DNA of 64,000 nt, taken from NCBI RefSeq assembly GCF_949628265.1, contig NC_088787.1, positions 25,410,501 through 25,474,500 on the forward strand, written 5' to 3'. A program made the position numbers and the translations under genes. Below, piece by piece: positions 22,801 to 37,800 of this stretch (the stretch's first letter is position 1; each line of letters begins with the position of its first letter). The notes under the pieces were generated by a model, which did not search any database, had not been told where the DNA came from, and was given only the letters and a program-made list of their open reading frames with translations. Source of the DNA: Cloeon dipterum (taxonomy: Eukaryota; Arthropoda; Insecta; Ephemeroptera; Baetidae).

Positions 22801-25800
22801 TGGCCCGTAATGTGAAAGTCGCGAGTCTTTTTAGTTGCGTGGTGTCGAGCTTGCACGAAAGTGCGTAATCAGTAGACGACCTTTTCATCGCCGCTTTTAT
22901 ATCAACACTGAAAATAAAAGCAGGGTGCTGGGATTGTGAATAAAGTGTTTACACCCCATTGTATTTTAAAGGTCGTCGAAAGGGCGCTCGAGCGTCGTAC
23001 GCACCTCCTGATCTGCGGAAGAATGAGCTGGACCGAGTGCTTGAAGGCCTCGACGCACTGCCGGCGCAGTTTCCGAATCCGCTCACGCATCTCGGGTCCG
23101 TCCTTGCTTTGGTGGCCCACGTGGATCAGCAGGTCGCGAAAAGTGGCCACTTGCGTGTTGATCTCCGCGATCAGCTGAAACAGCACAAGCAGAACTGTTT
23201 AAAACACTTTAGCGGCGGCTTCAAGTCTGGTGAATATCGATTTTTTTCCCCTTTTTTGGCGGCTTAACAGAGTGTGGTTTATTTTAAACTGCCGAATATT
23301 TATCACGCGGAAAATATGTTAAATTTGCAGCTCATTGCGGCAGCCTAAAAGTAAAGTTGTAAAGGAAAATTGTCAAATTAAATTGCTGCTCTAATAATTG
23401 GGAAAGCGCTAAACTTTTCCCAGCTAGGCGATTAAATTTGCGAAAAAATCGGCTCCACATTTTGCATGCTAATTAAGTGCATTGTCTCTGTATCTAAAAT
23501 CATGATTTTATTTCACCAGAAGGGAAATTTACGGTGAAATTCGCACACCTTTTGATAGATCATGACGAGATGAATCGAAATCAAGCGTAAAGATTATAGA
23601 CAACTGATTTATATTTTCGAGTTTGCCAAATCAAAAATAATAATTTCTTTTACTTTTTACACATTGTAGAGATAAATTATGTTGCTCAACTCCAAAAACA
23701 AAAGACTCAATAAAAACCACTTGCTATATCCAAAATGCGAAATGTTCTTAATTGTTGGCCTGTAAATCTCCACTTTAACGTAAGAGAGAAAGACAGTCAA
23801 ATTCAAATTTCAATCTGTAAATAATGTCCATTCTTGTTCCCCTCCTCTCCTAATAATCCCTGAAATTTTTATAAATAAATTTGACAAAACATTTTAAGTA
23901 ATTTCTAAAAAAAAAACGAGAAGCCAAGAAAACTAAATAGTTTACACCAACACGATGTTTTGTTCAAAAAGAGCTGGCAAGCATGCCGTAACTCCATTAA
24001 AAAATCGATTTGTTCCAGTTCTAGCAGTAAGCGCTGGCCACTTGAGATTACAAGCGAGCTGGAAAGCAGTGCTGCGTTTACGCATTTGCGGAGGAGGAAA
24101 GGCTGGCAAGGCAGTGAGCTGTCTGACTGCCGATCAGCACCACTCCCGATTGCCAACATCTAGTTCCACCTCGTGGGCACAAGAATGCAGGTGACAGCCG
24201 CGAGCTGAGCCGAGAGCAGAGTGAAGCGCCAGGCAAATATCCCCCCATCGCACGCCAAACCACGCTATCTTCTATATGCAAAATTGATACGTTCTCCGCA
24301 CGGAATATATGCTTGTTGCGCCCGCCTGCCAAATTTGCTCGCTTGTTTATCGACGGAAATCTCATTTCCTCTTCTTTGTGCTTCGAAACTTTTTCAATCT
24401 GACTTTTCCACAAATAATTGGTCTGCGCCTTGTTTCTTGCATGACGAATATTAGCAAAATTGTTGTTGTTGGAACAAGACTGCACCGAAAAGATTAAAAT
24501 ATATTCAAATGAACATTGACTTGATTTTTTTACATTTTGAACCAAAATTATTTTCATGATGCGTACTGCAAATTCTGATACATAATTTTTACCTATAATA
24601 TTCTTTAAAAATTTGTTACGAACTCAAATTTTTCTAGGTTTTGCCGTTTAAATTTGCGAGAAATCGGCTCAAACGTGCATAATATGATAATCAATTTGCA
24701 AGCACAGTCTATTTATTGAATGTCAGGATTTATTTTCGTTGGAAGGAAAATTACCTTAAAATTGGATCGTTCGCGATAAGAGGAATCGAAATCAACCGAA
24801 ATATTTTCGGGAAAAAACCATTCAGTTTTTCGATAAATTAATTAAAATTTAGCTGTCAATTATTGCAAACTTTCTAAATGTTAACTCAAACTAACACTTT
24901 GTGGCCAATAATCTATAAAAATTTCATTCCACTTAAAAGAAGTTTCAAAAATTCACCATTTAACGGAGTTTCGAAAGCAATGCATAATTTTTACCTAGTC
25001 AAGTAATGCGATGAATTTAATTAATATCAATAAACATGAGTTTTTTATTACAAATATTCCATTGTCGCTTAAAACTTTCCTTGCGTGGCAGTTCTCTACA
25101 TTATTTCATGGCAATATCAGTGTAGCAATAAAGCCTGCAAAGTATGCTCAAATCTAAATGCCAGAGAGTATTATTGCTGGCAAATAATTTCCGGCCGTCC
25201 GACGACTGCTAAACACAGCTCACGATTTAACAACTAACTGCAACATAATACTCTCTCTCGCACACTCACACACTATTTGTTGTGTGTTTCCGCGGCGGCG
25301 CAATCTCCACTCGACATCTGACGAGGGTTTACAGCGAGCGACACGACAAGGATGGAGCACATAAAGCCGGACTAATTGCACGAAATCAACAGCGCCATAA
25401 CGATCAAGCAGGCCTCTTTTCGCTCCTAATTCGTTCGCACGTGTCGTGTGCACCCGCGTGCGAAAGCCGCAAATATCGATTGAGTAGCCAGAAGAGCTCG
25501 ATTTTTGCCAGATGTATGAATATAAAAATTGCAAATTCCCGGCCGCGGCGGCATGTATATGTAAATGTATTATCTTTTTCGACTCTACCGCCACTTGCGG
25601 CACACTCTCATATATGCATTTGGTTAAAACTGTGTAAATGTATGCACTGCCGGCTGCACGATCGATCTTCGTCGTCAACCTCAAAATTAAAAACACACCG
25701 GCTATACACTGCCGTGTAAACAGACAATAACAATAAACCCGCCGCATTCTGTGCTGGCAAAGATGGCTGCCTGTGTGCGAGCCCTACTTTCCGATCACCC

Positions 25801-28800
25801 TCGGCCCTGGATTATGGGTTTGTTTATTTGCTACACAACAGTTGCTCTGGCCATTCAACTAATGGAGCCTCACATTTTCTCTGATAACCAGCTCTACCCA
25901 AAATCAATTAGAAAATATGCAATAATCTTACTTATTGTTAGCTCTCGTTCTAAAACAAATTTTTAGAAAATAGGCTTAATTGTTTTGGGCTGCTCTGCCA
26001 CGATTCCAGTTTGATTTTTGGATTCTAGAGATCCTTGTATCCCTTGGTTATCAAGTTCAAAGATGAGATATTTTCATCAAATTTGTTTTAAGAATTTATT
26101 ATTAATAAGGCTGCGTGTACATATATTTTAGACATTTTTAGAGTAATTTAATTTCTTTAGAATTTTTCAACGTGCAAATCAGATGGATTCTTACAGTGTC
26201 AGCCCGATTTTTTAGATTCAAAAGTAATTTTATTGCGGATCAGCAGAGCAACAATTTTACCAAAATATATACTTGTTTATTCTTGCAAAGTCAATTTGAG
26301 TAAATAGATGTGAAAACTGTTCAAAAAGCTAAATATTTTTCAGACAAAACGAGGCCTGCTCTGTGTAAACAAGTTCAAAATATCAAAGAACCTACCTTTG
26401 CATGTATCAAAATTGAACAACAATAATTTAAAAATAAAAAAATTGCGTTCTAATAATTTCCCTAAAATGGAAACGGCGAGGAAACTTCATTTACGCAGAG
26501 CAAAATTATGCTCTTTATCTATGGATTTTAGCAAATATAGACAGTTTAGATTGCTTTTAGGATTTTTAGACGCTTTAATATGTTATTAGCAGTTTTTTAA
26601 AAAGTTTTAGTATGCATTAAGTAAATTGATTATTCGTGCTCATTTGATGGCCCCACAACGATTAGAAGCTCGAAAAAGTAAATTACCTATAAATTTCACA
26701 GCTCTATTGATGATTCATTCAAATAAGGCGAATACTATAATACCATTGTAGCTGCTGAGAACATAAATGGACGTTTTATCTTGGAGAGGAATTTACTCAG
26801 CGTGCTGCGTTTCAAATGAGCAGTGTTTGAGTTGCTATAACGACAGATACATTAATAGAATTATTGGAACATGTGACAAGCAGTCTCCGGCTCGCTAAAC
26901 TTGCTTAATCTGCACCTCTCCAGCAGTCGTGATCTGAATCCGTTGGGAACAGACGCCAAGCAAGATCGCTCAGTGGACTGAATGCAAACTCAAAGATCTT
27001 GAAACGTAGTTTAAATATTTCCAATTAATTTGACTTTGAAAGTCATTTGATGAGTTATGGATACTAAAATTAATATTTAGCAATATTTCGAATCAGTTAT
27101 AGCCTAAATCGAGCTGTTTTGTGTTTAAAAAATTTTGTACTGGCAAGATGTCGAGCACGAGCCCAAACTATAATTATAATATAATAGCGATAGTAATAAT
27201 AACTACATACATAATAATTATAGTATCCCACAGTAAATGTGACATTTTTAAAGGTAAATAATTTCCCCTCTTTTGCAATAGCTTTTTATAATATGAAGCA
27301 AAATCTTGGCCAAAAAGCACGGTGGTAATAACGGGGCGCGGCTGCGTGACGTGTGCGAGGCGAAAGGATGAGAGCGAGAGAAAAAAGGGGCCCTCAGGGC
27401 AGTGAAGGCGGCGGAAGAATGTAGGTCGCGGGATATTTCAGTCTCGCACAGTCAGCCCCCGAGGCTTGCTTTTCTCCCTGATTTGCCGCTGCTGCTGCTG
27501 ATGCTCGTCTCGTCCGTCTGCCGCGCTATTCGCAATCAGCAAACAAGTTCAGGTGTGCGCGAACAGAAAATGATATTCGACTGGCAGAGGGATCGAAGGG
27601 AATCAGTTGGCGGCGGCCACTTTCGTCACCTCCGAGGCACAAATCAGGCAAATAATTTTCTTTGAAGCCACCGCCGTCGAGAGGATATTGGCCAGAAATA
27701 TTAAAGAAGCGAAGCTTCTCTCGCTTGCTCGCTCGGCAAAGAAATCTCTTCGCCCTTTGGTAAACTTTGATTCACTATACTCGCACGGGAGAAATTCGTT
27801 CTTGAGCTTCGATTCGCGCGAGAGTTGATGAAGGAGGTGGAATGAAACCGGTGGCCACTTGCGCAGAAAATCTTACAGATAGCAAGATTCGAGCTAAATT
27901 TGCCAAAATCTCCACGCTGGAAATATCGAGCCTAAATATTATCTAGTTTCGAAAGCTAAATTGATTTTGAGGTCCCCTGGAGAGCATGATTTTTTATAAT
28001 TATTTAATATTCATGATATTAAAACATCACAGTGGAAATATCAGAATTGAAAATTACATTAACAATGGCAGGAACTGCATAAAAATTAAATGAACGTTGT
28101 CATGCGTAATTTTCGAACAGAATTGTAAAGTGAATCGATACACGCTGACAATTTAAAATTATTTGAATTGTGGATGAAATATGCATTTGATCGATAAACT
28201 ATTTGTTCTACAAGGTGCAACAATAAAAAAAGGACCTTGCTACAGTAAAAATTCAAATTTTCTCAAAAATTTATCCATAATTTACAGCACTTGACCACAT
28301 TTTCTTGGCAGATTTCGATTCCTCTCGTCGAGATTGTCGAGAACTGTCCATCAGCGTTAGGGAAACTCTTTGTTGTGAAATAAAATAGGATTTCAAGAAA
28401 GGAGAAAAGCACCTATTTGAAAAGCACGCTAACTTTTCAGCCACCTTTCCAAAAAAAAATTACAGTGCTACCTAGGTAAGTTTTGGCTTCAACTGGGAAT
28501 CCTAAGGGATGATTTCATGCATTGGCAACAAGCATTTCCCAGGATTTTGTAGTATCAAAATCCTCTTTAATATGAAAACAGCTTGAGTTCATCTGTCTTC
28601 ACAATTGTTCGACTTACTACATTAAATTGTTGCACCCTTGAATTAATTTATTTCAATTTTGATTTTCATAATATTAGAAAAAAATAGAAAAAATTTGCAC
28701 CTCAGTTGGCATCTCTAACTTATAAAAATAACAAGAGGCCTGCTTTGAAAAGAAAAAGATCTTAAGTTAAATATAGTTCCCCAGAATGCTTTTTATTCTT

Positions 28801-31800
28801 TTCCTAGAAAACAGTGAAAATATTAAACTTATTTTGTAAAATATCTTTTTGTCATGCGTCTCACGATTACTTAAAATCATTTAGCTCTTACTTGCAAGTG
28901 TTCTTGCGTGTCATAAATTACATAAGAAACGTGACATTGAGCAAGGCTAAACACGAGATTTAAGTACTAGATTAAAACACGGTTTTGCTAAACTGTTTTT
29001 GTCAGAACTATACTTGACTGCGCAATGAAAAATTAATGCTTAATAAAACGCAAAAGTTTTGTGCCAACCAACGTTTTCCTGCTGTAATCGTCTTAGAAAT
29101 TCTATTCATGTGACCATTTATTATTTAACCATAATTTCTCTTGGTTAGGAGTTGTCTTGCCACGAAGTGATCCGTCAAGTTGAAAGGTGGTCGCACGTGA
29201 ATTGTTAATCGGGCCTCATGTTTATTCTAAGAATTGCAACTTACTCGGCAGCCGGCGAGCAAAGAAGCTTTCGCGTGTCCGGAGTCGCGCTAGCGCGGGT
29301 GTTAATTAAAGCTGAAAGGCTTTCGGAAGCGGCGCGCATCACTAATTCAGCAGACATCCTTTTGCACTAAACTTTGCTCTCGCGCACAGATATCGTGTTT
29401 AATTTAGAAATAACCGTGCAATGCAACGTAAATTAACCTTGACTTGTGTTGTGCACTCTTTTCCAAATATTTTATACTTCGAGCAAACAACTAATGCGAA
29501 TTGCATATTTATAGCACCTGTAAGCCTCGATTCTGCATCAATAATTGCTCTTTTGACAGTTAAATTGTTAAAACTTTAATAAAAAAAAAACATTTTTTTC
29601 GCTTAAGAGTCAATTAAAAATTTATTAAAAAGCATACTCTTTGTTAACGAATTGCTTTCAAGATGTTAAGCGCTGGATTTAAGGCCTAGAGTTTTTTTTT
29701 CTCAGCCCCTGCTCTAGTCAACTGAAATTGGAAGAGATCGACCCTTATTATCTGACAGACACATGTTCAAGAGACCCGCCTGTCAATAAGGTTCTATTAT
29801 TTTATTTTTAGCAAAACGATCAATCATTCTAGCGCTATAAGAAGAACTGACATTGAGGGCAAGTTACTGAATTAAGTTACTTTCTCAACTATGATAATAC
29901 CGAAATGAAAGTTTTACTCACAATCAAGCCACGAAAGTATACGCGAAGTGAATGTTGATCTTTATTAAAGTAAAATTATTATTGGACAATTTTTATAAAA
30001 ACAAAATTAATATTTTAATTGATTCAAACAACCGTAGTAAAAAGGAGAGCAATTTTAAATTTGACTAGTTTTAATATTTGGCTCTTCGTAATGACTTATT
30101 TGGAATAAGAAATAAAATGCCCGGTTTGTTTTTCAACAAAAAGGAAAAAGTAACCTATTTACAATGGATAGGACATTTTACAATTCAATGGAACCTTTAT
30201 TTACATTAAACTGGTTTTTATTTAAAAAAGCTAAATTTTTGTGAGCTGAATTTTGCGCAGAACTCTGGCCAATTTATGCGACGAATTTATCTATATAAAA
30301 GATATTTAGTTTCCTTTGACACGAGCAATATAAAAAGGACTAAATTTGATGAAAGCAGATCTAGAAAAATGTGAATCGTAAAAAGAGAGTTGCTTGAACT
30401 GAGTCTGTCAGTTTATAATAATTACAATTTCACTCGAGTGTTGCTCTACATAATAATGTCAGAGAGAGAGGAGCAATATAATAAGCAGAGTTCTTGTCCG
30501 CTACCGTGCACGTGCGCACTTAAATACAATGTCGGCAGCTGCGGATGAAATTGCTTTTCGCGCTGAGGAGTACATACATCTCAATATTTTCAATCTCGAC
30601 AGCAATAAGGGAGAGAGCTTGATATCATATCTGCAACGCGATGAAAGAAAGAAAGTGAGAAGTTTCCCGTTGTGATTGGCTGGCACCGTTTTGAAGTTTT
30701 CTCTCGCCACCGACTCGTCGTTGTACAATAGAATACAAGACAAGGACAAGAAGAGAAGAACTCGGAATAATGAGAGAGCGAGAGGCTGCCGCCGTGTGTC
30801 GTTTGTTTGTTAACTACGCCTGTCTTTCTCAAGAGCAGCAGGCAAGCCCTGAGAAGCAAAGAAGAAGACGCGACACTAGAGGAGCAAAAGTCAAGTGGCC
30901 GCCACCGGAGTTTTTCCAGCTGCCACCCCTGCGCTTGTTTACCTCGCAAACTAACACACACACACACAACTCGGGGGCGTGTTTTTGTCGGTTAATTAGC
31001 GCCGAGCAACAGCAAGATACACACGCGTTTGCGGTCGAGCCCCGTTGCCGCCCGCTCACTCGAGGCCCATTCGCCAAATGGAGCCGTTCCGCAAACAAAT
31101 TCGATCGTCAAACGGCAGCCACACTCCGCCTGATGGCCCGGAATAAGCAGCCGGTGTCGGTCGATCCGTTTTTTGCAATGACACTGCTCGCACTACTTTT
31201 TGTTTGCCTTCGGGGCCGCATTTTAGAGTTCGCTCTCGCCGCTTCGCTATCAGCAAATGACAAACTATAGTCATCGCTGCAAAAACACCGAGATAGCCGC
31301 ATTTATAGGGTTTTTGCAGCTCCTTCTGAATCTAATATTTCTTTGGCACATACGTTTTGTCATCGTCAGAAGTGGTATTATGAACGGACTTGGTAATCTT
31401 GGTCGACAAACTTTTCTGAGTGCGAGCCTTGCAACCAAAACAAACTAATATCAAAAGGGGATTTGAAATTGGAAAATTTAAGACAGAGACAGGAAAATGG
31501 GATTTTCAAGAGATTTAACAAGTCATGAAAAGATTGAGACAAATTTATTTTTTTTTTTGCTATTTTTATCCCTGTCCTCTCGGACCGGGAAGGGCGCGCA
31601 CTGCACTAGCACGAATGCTGAAACCCGGGTCCCAATAACACCGCGAACGGACAACATGGGCGCACCAGGCCGCACAGGGACCCAGCCAACTGAAGGGCCA
31701 CTTGCCTCCGCACCGAGGACTGCATTGAAACGCTAGACATTCGTCCCGTGAAGCCAAATCATGCATGCTGGAAAGGTGCAAACCAGCAAGTGGCGAGTCG

Positions 31801-34800
31801 GCGCCGGTGCGCCTCCCAGCCCGTTGAGCAATTTGAGAATTTTGAGTTACTAAACTAACTACTTTTTGCCATCTCTGACATTGGGTAGCCAGTATTAGAT
31901 CTCCGAACTGCTCAAATATCTCCTATTACTTTGACACTCCTGAGAGTGCCTTAACAATGCGAGCCAACGGGCTGGTAAATTTCCCCGCAATAATAAAAAA
32001 TTGGGCAGTGTTTTCTGCACTCATGTTGATAAGACCTTGGTCTTGTTCCAAAAGGCAATAAATTCAAATATATTGGGGCAGCAAAAAATTTGATTGTAAG
32101 CGATTTACCAATAAAATTAAAAGGAAAAATGAACAAAACTGGCGTTGACTCGATTTCCCACACTTAACCGAAGAGCCAAAGTTTCACGTCAATTGATTAG
32201 AAATTTTAAAAATAACTTATTGTCTTGAACATTATTTTTTCAAATAAGTTCAGTTGGTAGAAAGGTTCAGAGCCAGGTTTGCTAATGAGGCCTGGGACTG
32301 ACCGGAATCGCAATACAAATCAGTGCTTGATCAATTTTGTTATTATTCTCTATTAAAATTATTTCATAAATGGCCATACAATAATAATCTCATACGATGT
32401 AGAGGTATATTTCATTTTTAGAGTAAAAAATTATCAGTCTAATTATTATTCCATAAATTCCCTTGCTGAGAATTTTAAGCCCCGTCCTTTTTGACACCAG
32501 TGAAAAAATGAGAGACATTTTAATTCAACGAATACTTTAACACTTTCGGTGTTTTCATAAGTAGAAAACCCACGTAAAAATTAGCACTCGCAGAGAGCAG
32601 AAAATGAGATAAAATCTGACAACCAATTGTAGCCGCGCGGAACAATGGTGTTATTCGAGTTGATACACACGTTTGTATTTCACAACAGCCGTGTTGTGTC
32701 TTTATTTGCATAATCTCCTAACAACCAAGCCTCCCGGCTTTTAATTATTAACGCAGACGCAAAAGCTCCTAATTTATAGCTGCAAATTGTTACCTGCTTA
32801 TTAAATTTCCTAATTAATTTACGCACCGGAGAGAACATCGATAAATTTCGTAAGCAGCTTTTAATGGAATCAGCCTCTTTAAAATCTACAATATTAACAC
32901 TCAGTGCCAACTGCTTCGTTACAAAAATCAGGAAGTAAAAGTTTTAAGAGAATGATTGTGAGAGAATGTGTGTGAAAATCAATAAAAATTACAGCTTTGG
33001 TAATTTTTGTGCGAGAAAGTTGAAAACCCCTTTTGATCCATAGTGTGATGTATTGCCTCTAGAGGAAAGCTCATTAGCGGCATTTAAAATAGCTCATCCG
33101 GACGGAACAAAATTACAGAATGGGTCTTTCAAAATTTTTTACAAACCCGTCTCAGGACAAATTGAAATGAGAATTTAAATAAAGTGGGGAGCAAAATCAG
33201 TGGCCGGAAGAAGTCGATCAGGCGCGAAAAGTGGTTCCGAAAGCAACGCGAAAAAAGATCGATTGCTTCTGGATGGCCGGCTTCCCCGACGAGAGCGTTT
33301 GGCTCTCTAAAAATTGCGCGAATATGCCGAAAAAGGAAGACAAACGAGCCAGAGGCCGTGTGTGTCGGCTTCAGGAAACGTTTTCCTTTTTGATTGGCGT
33401 CCGCTCGCTTTCCCGGGGCCGCGTGCGCTGAACAAACACCGGAGAAAGTTGAGCTTTTTCCTACTTAATCAGCGGCGTGACAGAAATTGATTTTCGGCAG
33501 CTCACACACACAGGTCGCTCCGAAGGCAAATATTTCCGCTCTCGTAGCAGAGAAAAGCAAGGAAGGCAAGTAGTGTGAGATTGTGTCGCTTATGCAGCTT
33601 GTTGAGCAGATGTGCCGCACTTGCTGCATAAGTTATTTTGCATAAAAGCGGCCGGCGCACAGGGATTTAGCGCAAACTCCTCCGACGGACCGAGCAACGG
33701 ACGACCGGACGGGTGCAAAACTTTTCACGTTTGCCCCGGCTTTTTCAAGACGTTGCCTTCAATGTAAATATGTACATGTTTACATGACGTAAAGAAGCGA
33801 ACGGACGGAATATTTTGATGACGACTCTTCCGTCCGTCCATCTGCCCGAGGAGGAAATTGCTCGAAAGGGTTCAACTAGATGAGTTTCTTGAGCACACTT
33901 TGACGCTCGTTCGGCTGATAACTATTTATTTGACTTTCATTTAAGTTGCGAGGCCGGAAATTCTTGCATCTTCAGCAACTAAATGCCCAAGTGGAATGAG
34001 ATCTTATTTCGCTACGCTTGAGAATTCTCTGATTTGCTTGAGTTATCTCTCTTCCAGTTTATTTTTTTATTTTTTGGTTTTATGGCTAAAACAATTAATC
34101 ACATTGCTAATGACCAAAAATTGCGCCAGCAAATTTGGTAATTAATCATGGATAAAAACTCTTAGTACGAGTAGGAAGCTGTGGAATTTAGTATATTGAT
34201 TTTTTGGCTTTCATTATTATTCTCTATATAGGAACTCCGAGTTGTGAAATTGTAGGCCGTTCATACCACATACAAATATAGTACAGATCTGAACCAAACC
34301 TTTTTACAAGTATTTTAAAGTATCTAAAAGTTTTTCAACTACTTCATTCATCGGAGAAACTGACAATTCACCTCTAACACTGTCCAAAATAGGATTAAAT
34401 TTAATTTTCACGAGGCGCATAAAAATTATATTGAAGAATATTACATGGTTGATATGAGAAAATCGGACATTATGATTCCTCGTTGCCAAGAGCGAGCATC
34501 TGGGGATGATAAGCCGATACTATTCGGGAACTAATTTGACGCTCTCGAAAACGAGGAAACACAGTGTCCGGTTTTCATGTGTAAAGATTAAATTCCTGAA
34601 ACAAATCTTAAAATATAAAACCATTAAAAAAGCTTAAATTTGGACCGATGACAGCAAAAATATTATTTTTATGCCCCGTCAAAACGACAAAGCAAAATTC
34701 ACAACTCTTCAGATGAGATATGCTAATTTTGAGCTCCAAATAAAATTATGGTGCCTTTAGAACGTTCCTGCACCAATGTTTTCCATTCAATAAAAAAGAG

Positions 34801-37800
34801 TTGCTGCCATTTTATTCCATTCACGTAACGGGATGTCAATTATGTGCGAATGCGCGGCATTAGAATGAATAAAAAATGTCGAAAGCGTTGCCTCCACCAA
34901 GAGAGAACAGAACACGGGCGAACCCAAAAGGGAAATATGATGATGCAATTGTTTTGGTCGAGCGGGCGTTCCGTTAGCAGCAACAAGCCCCTCGACGGAA
35001 AAATGCTTTCAAGCCCGAATCTAATTTAACACGCGGAGCTACGCAAACAGGCAGCCCCGGCAGTGTGAGTTAGTACAACAATTCACCGACCCTCGGAAAC
35101 AACCGCGGCTAACCGCGAGTTGTTTTATTCCAATATCTAGGACCTACTAGAACGCATGCCGCATCCATCATTATAAACTTTCTAATCTAAAAGGCGCTTT
35201 ACCGACCCACATGTGCCAAGATAAACTAAAAGAGACGCCACATATATAAGCCATGAAATATCGCATAAAAGGCTTGGAGTGGCGTCGGCATGTTTAATGT
35301 ATCGAGTCGTAAAATTGCCGCATTCGTGTGGATAGGACGACGCGGGCACGCTTGTTTTGTCCAAATAGAATTTGCCCCGAACGAAAATTTTATTTCCAGG
35401 AAAAACACGATGTCATGGTTCTCAGCAGTATTTTGCCTTCAAAAATAAAATTAATAACCACGCACAGTATTAGCTGCAGAGAATTCTGAATCAGCGATCG
35501 TCCAAAAAGGTCTGGCTTTATTCATTGCCGAGCAAAATCGAAAAGAGCAGACGAGTGATGAAATCTCGCTCTCTCTGCTATTTAGAAGTTTTCGGCGATC
35601 GCTGATTCAGTATTCTCTGCAGCTAATACTGTGGTTTTGAATTTTAATTTAGAGGTAGAGTACTGCTGACGAGGCCTGCGGGGCAGAAACAGCGTTAATT
35701 TTAAATTTTATCTAAAAAATAAAATCTTTTTATTTCTAGTCGATTTTTTGGACTGGAATAGTCGGTTCTTTCCGGATAAATTAACCGTTTAAGAGATGAA
35801 AAACAGTAATTTTATTATGTCTGAGGCCATTCATAGGTAAAAATATTTCTTGATAGATGCCAATGAAGGCAGAAGCACTTGAGGTTGTCATAATTGTCAA
35901 AAAAATTAAATGCAGCTTCCTCGGTGTGTAATGAGCGAGCTCTTTGTTTTTCCATGTTTCTACAAAGTTCCTGTTCCGTGAGCGACTGCATTTAAGTCTT
36001 CTGACAGGTAATAATATGTATACAAAATTAGTTAAAGCATTATTTTGCTCCATTTATTTTCGTAGTTAGTTTGTTTACTTGAAACTATAGAGAATTTTAA
36101 ACATTCAGAGGACAAAACATTTCCTGGAGATGAAAGTGAGGAAATATTTTACTTCCAAGGGACCAAATTAATGGCAGCGTGAGAGGAAATCAAGATTATT
36201 GAATAACAATTATAGCTGATTAGATTAGCTGTTAGTTAAATTATTTTGGCGATTTTATTAGTTTTGGTTCGGAATTGTCAAATTGATAATTTTTCAAATC
36301 AGATTTTTATATTATTTATCTAGGTGTTTTTTATCAGTTCCCTCGAAAGATTATAATTTCCATTTTGCGGACGTTATAATTATTGCACTTTACTTGTTAC
36401 AGGGATTTGACTCATAGTTTTACCACCGCAACGGTTGATTCTATCGCAGCACGAAATATGTTCAAGCAAAGATTTTGCAGAAAAATTTTTAGACTCAAAA
36501 AAAATAAATTTCGGCGAAAATACGGAGGTCCCCGCGCGATGCGGGTCTTTTTATCCTTTACCGCGTGCGTCTTGACCGGCGTGTGGTGCGCGTCTGCGGT
36601 GCCGGGGCCGGCCGCCTCGTGTCCCGCACTCGACATGGCCGCAGCATGCACTGCACAGGTGGGCACTCTTTTCCACACACACGCACACCGCCGCCGCCGT
36701 GACACTGCCCACCACCGACTGACTGACTGGACTGGACTGGCTGGCTGACTCGACTCGACGACTTGGTCCGCGCGCTCCTCACGCCGACGGCACACCAGGT
36801 ACTCTAGCTGTGTCTCTCTAATTCACGCCAGAACGACGCGTGCGCCCCGAAAATTAACCCCCGCGTGTCTGCCTGGGGGCGTGTGGAGAATGCATTTCAC
36901 TCCGACCGTTAATGTAAATTTATTCGGTGTTTTTTTCATCGCGGCTCGAGTAAAATGTAAATCACGCCGTCAGCATCGTGTAATGGGGCAATAAACATTT
37001 TTATCGTCGGCGCGGAAACTGACCAAGATTATTCGCATTTAGCTCCTGGTGTTTCTTCGACTCGATAGGAATAATGCATATCAAGCAAATACTCTGCAAA
37101 AGAGGTCAAAAAGTGCATCATAGTACAGATTTAAATTTAACAGCAAATTGCACAGCGTTTTATTAACGTGCAACTCCCATCAATTTCCTTCTGTTCTAAG
37201 GCTTAGATGCTTATCTGATGCTCATTAAGCTGGTGAATTATTCAAAACTACCACCACTGCTTTGTTTTTATTTCATAGCTCTCAATTCATAAAATTACAT
37301 TGCTTAATTTGTATAGTTTATTGTTAATTCAAGGTTGAAGTGTCTACCATCGATGCCTATTTTCTTTTTTTACTATCTTTAAATATAGATACGATTTTGT
37401 GTAAACAATTAATTAATAATAAATAAATATTAAACAAATTTAAGTGACTGATTTGTTCTATAAAATAATTGTATATTATAATTAACTCAGTTGTTACAAA
37501 TAGAATTATTATTTATATTTTAAATTAAAATACAAATTTATATATTGGCAATTTTTAAATTGAATAATTTAGTCGTGATGACATTTTCTAAATTTCAATG
37601 TAATTAATACTACTTATATAACGTATATCCCGTATATCAAAGCTTGAGATAAAAATTGAATTATTTAATATCTCAGCATCCTCAGCATTAATTGCGGTAA
37701 GTTATTATCATAAACATAATGAAGCAATGTTGTGAAGTTGACCAAAATGATTCATAAATAATTAAAATCCTTTGGTTAAAATTAGCCTTGATTACGAGTG

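Larger units (their letters stand above)
16777..23004 (-). other. RGS7BP: R7BP intron 2
   Basis: 6.2 kb, mostly AT-rich. It holds a CATC/CGTC tetranucleotide tract (17511-17554), a 15-base tandem repeat (18766-18815), an open frame of 102 codons at 19378-19686 without recognised function, and GC-richer islands at 20650-21250 and 22200-22700. No exon of R7BP is missing from it by phase. Confidence 0.6.

Noticed and set aside
24078..24557. 159-codon minus-strand frame
   Set aside because: Half AT-rich, half GC-rich with no coherent domain; antisense frames equally open.
25220..25747. 175-codon minus-strand frame and a 145-codon plus-strand frame over the same place
   Set aside because: Both strands are open because the island has few stops. 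No codon bias, splice logic or motif favours either.
30770..31270. 166-codon plus-strand frame
   Set aside because: Compositional, with a CA-repeat encoded Thr-His run; no splice or motif support.
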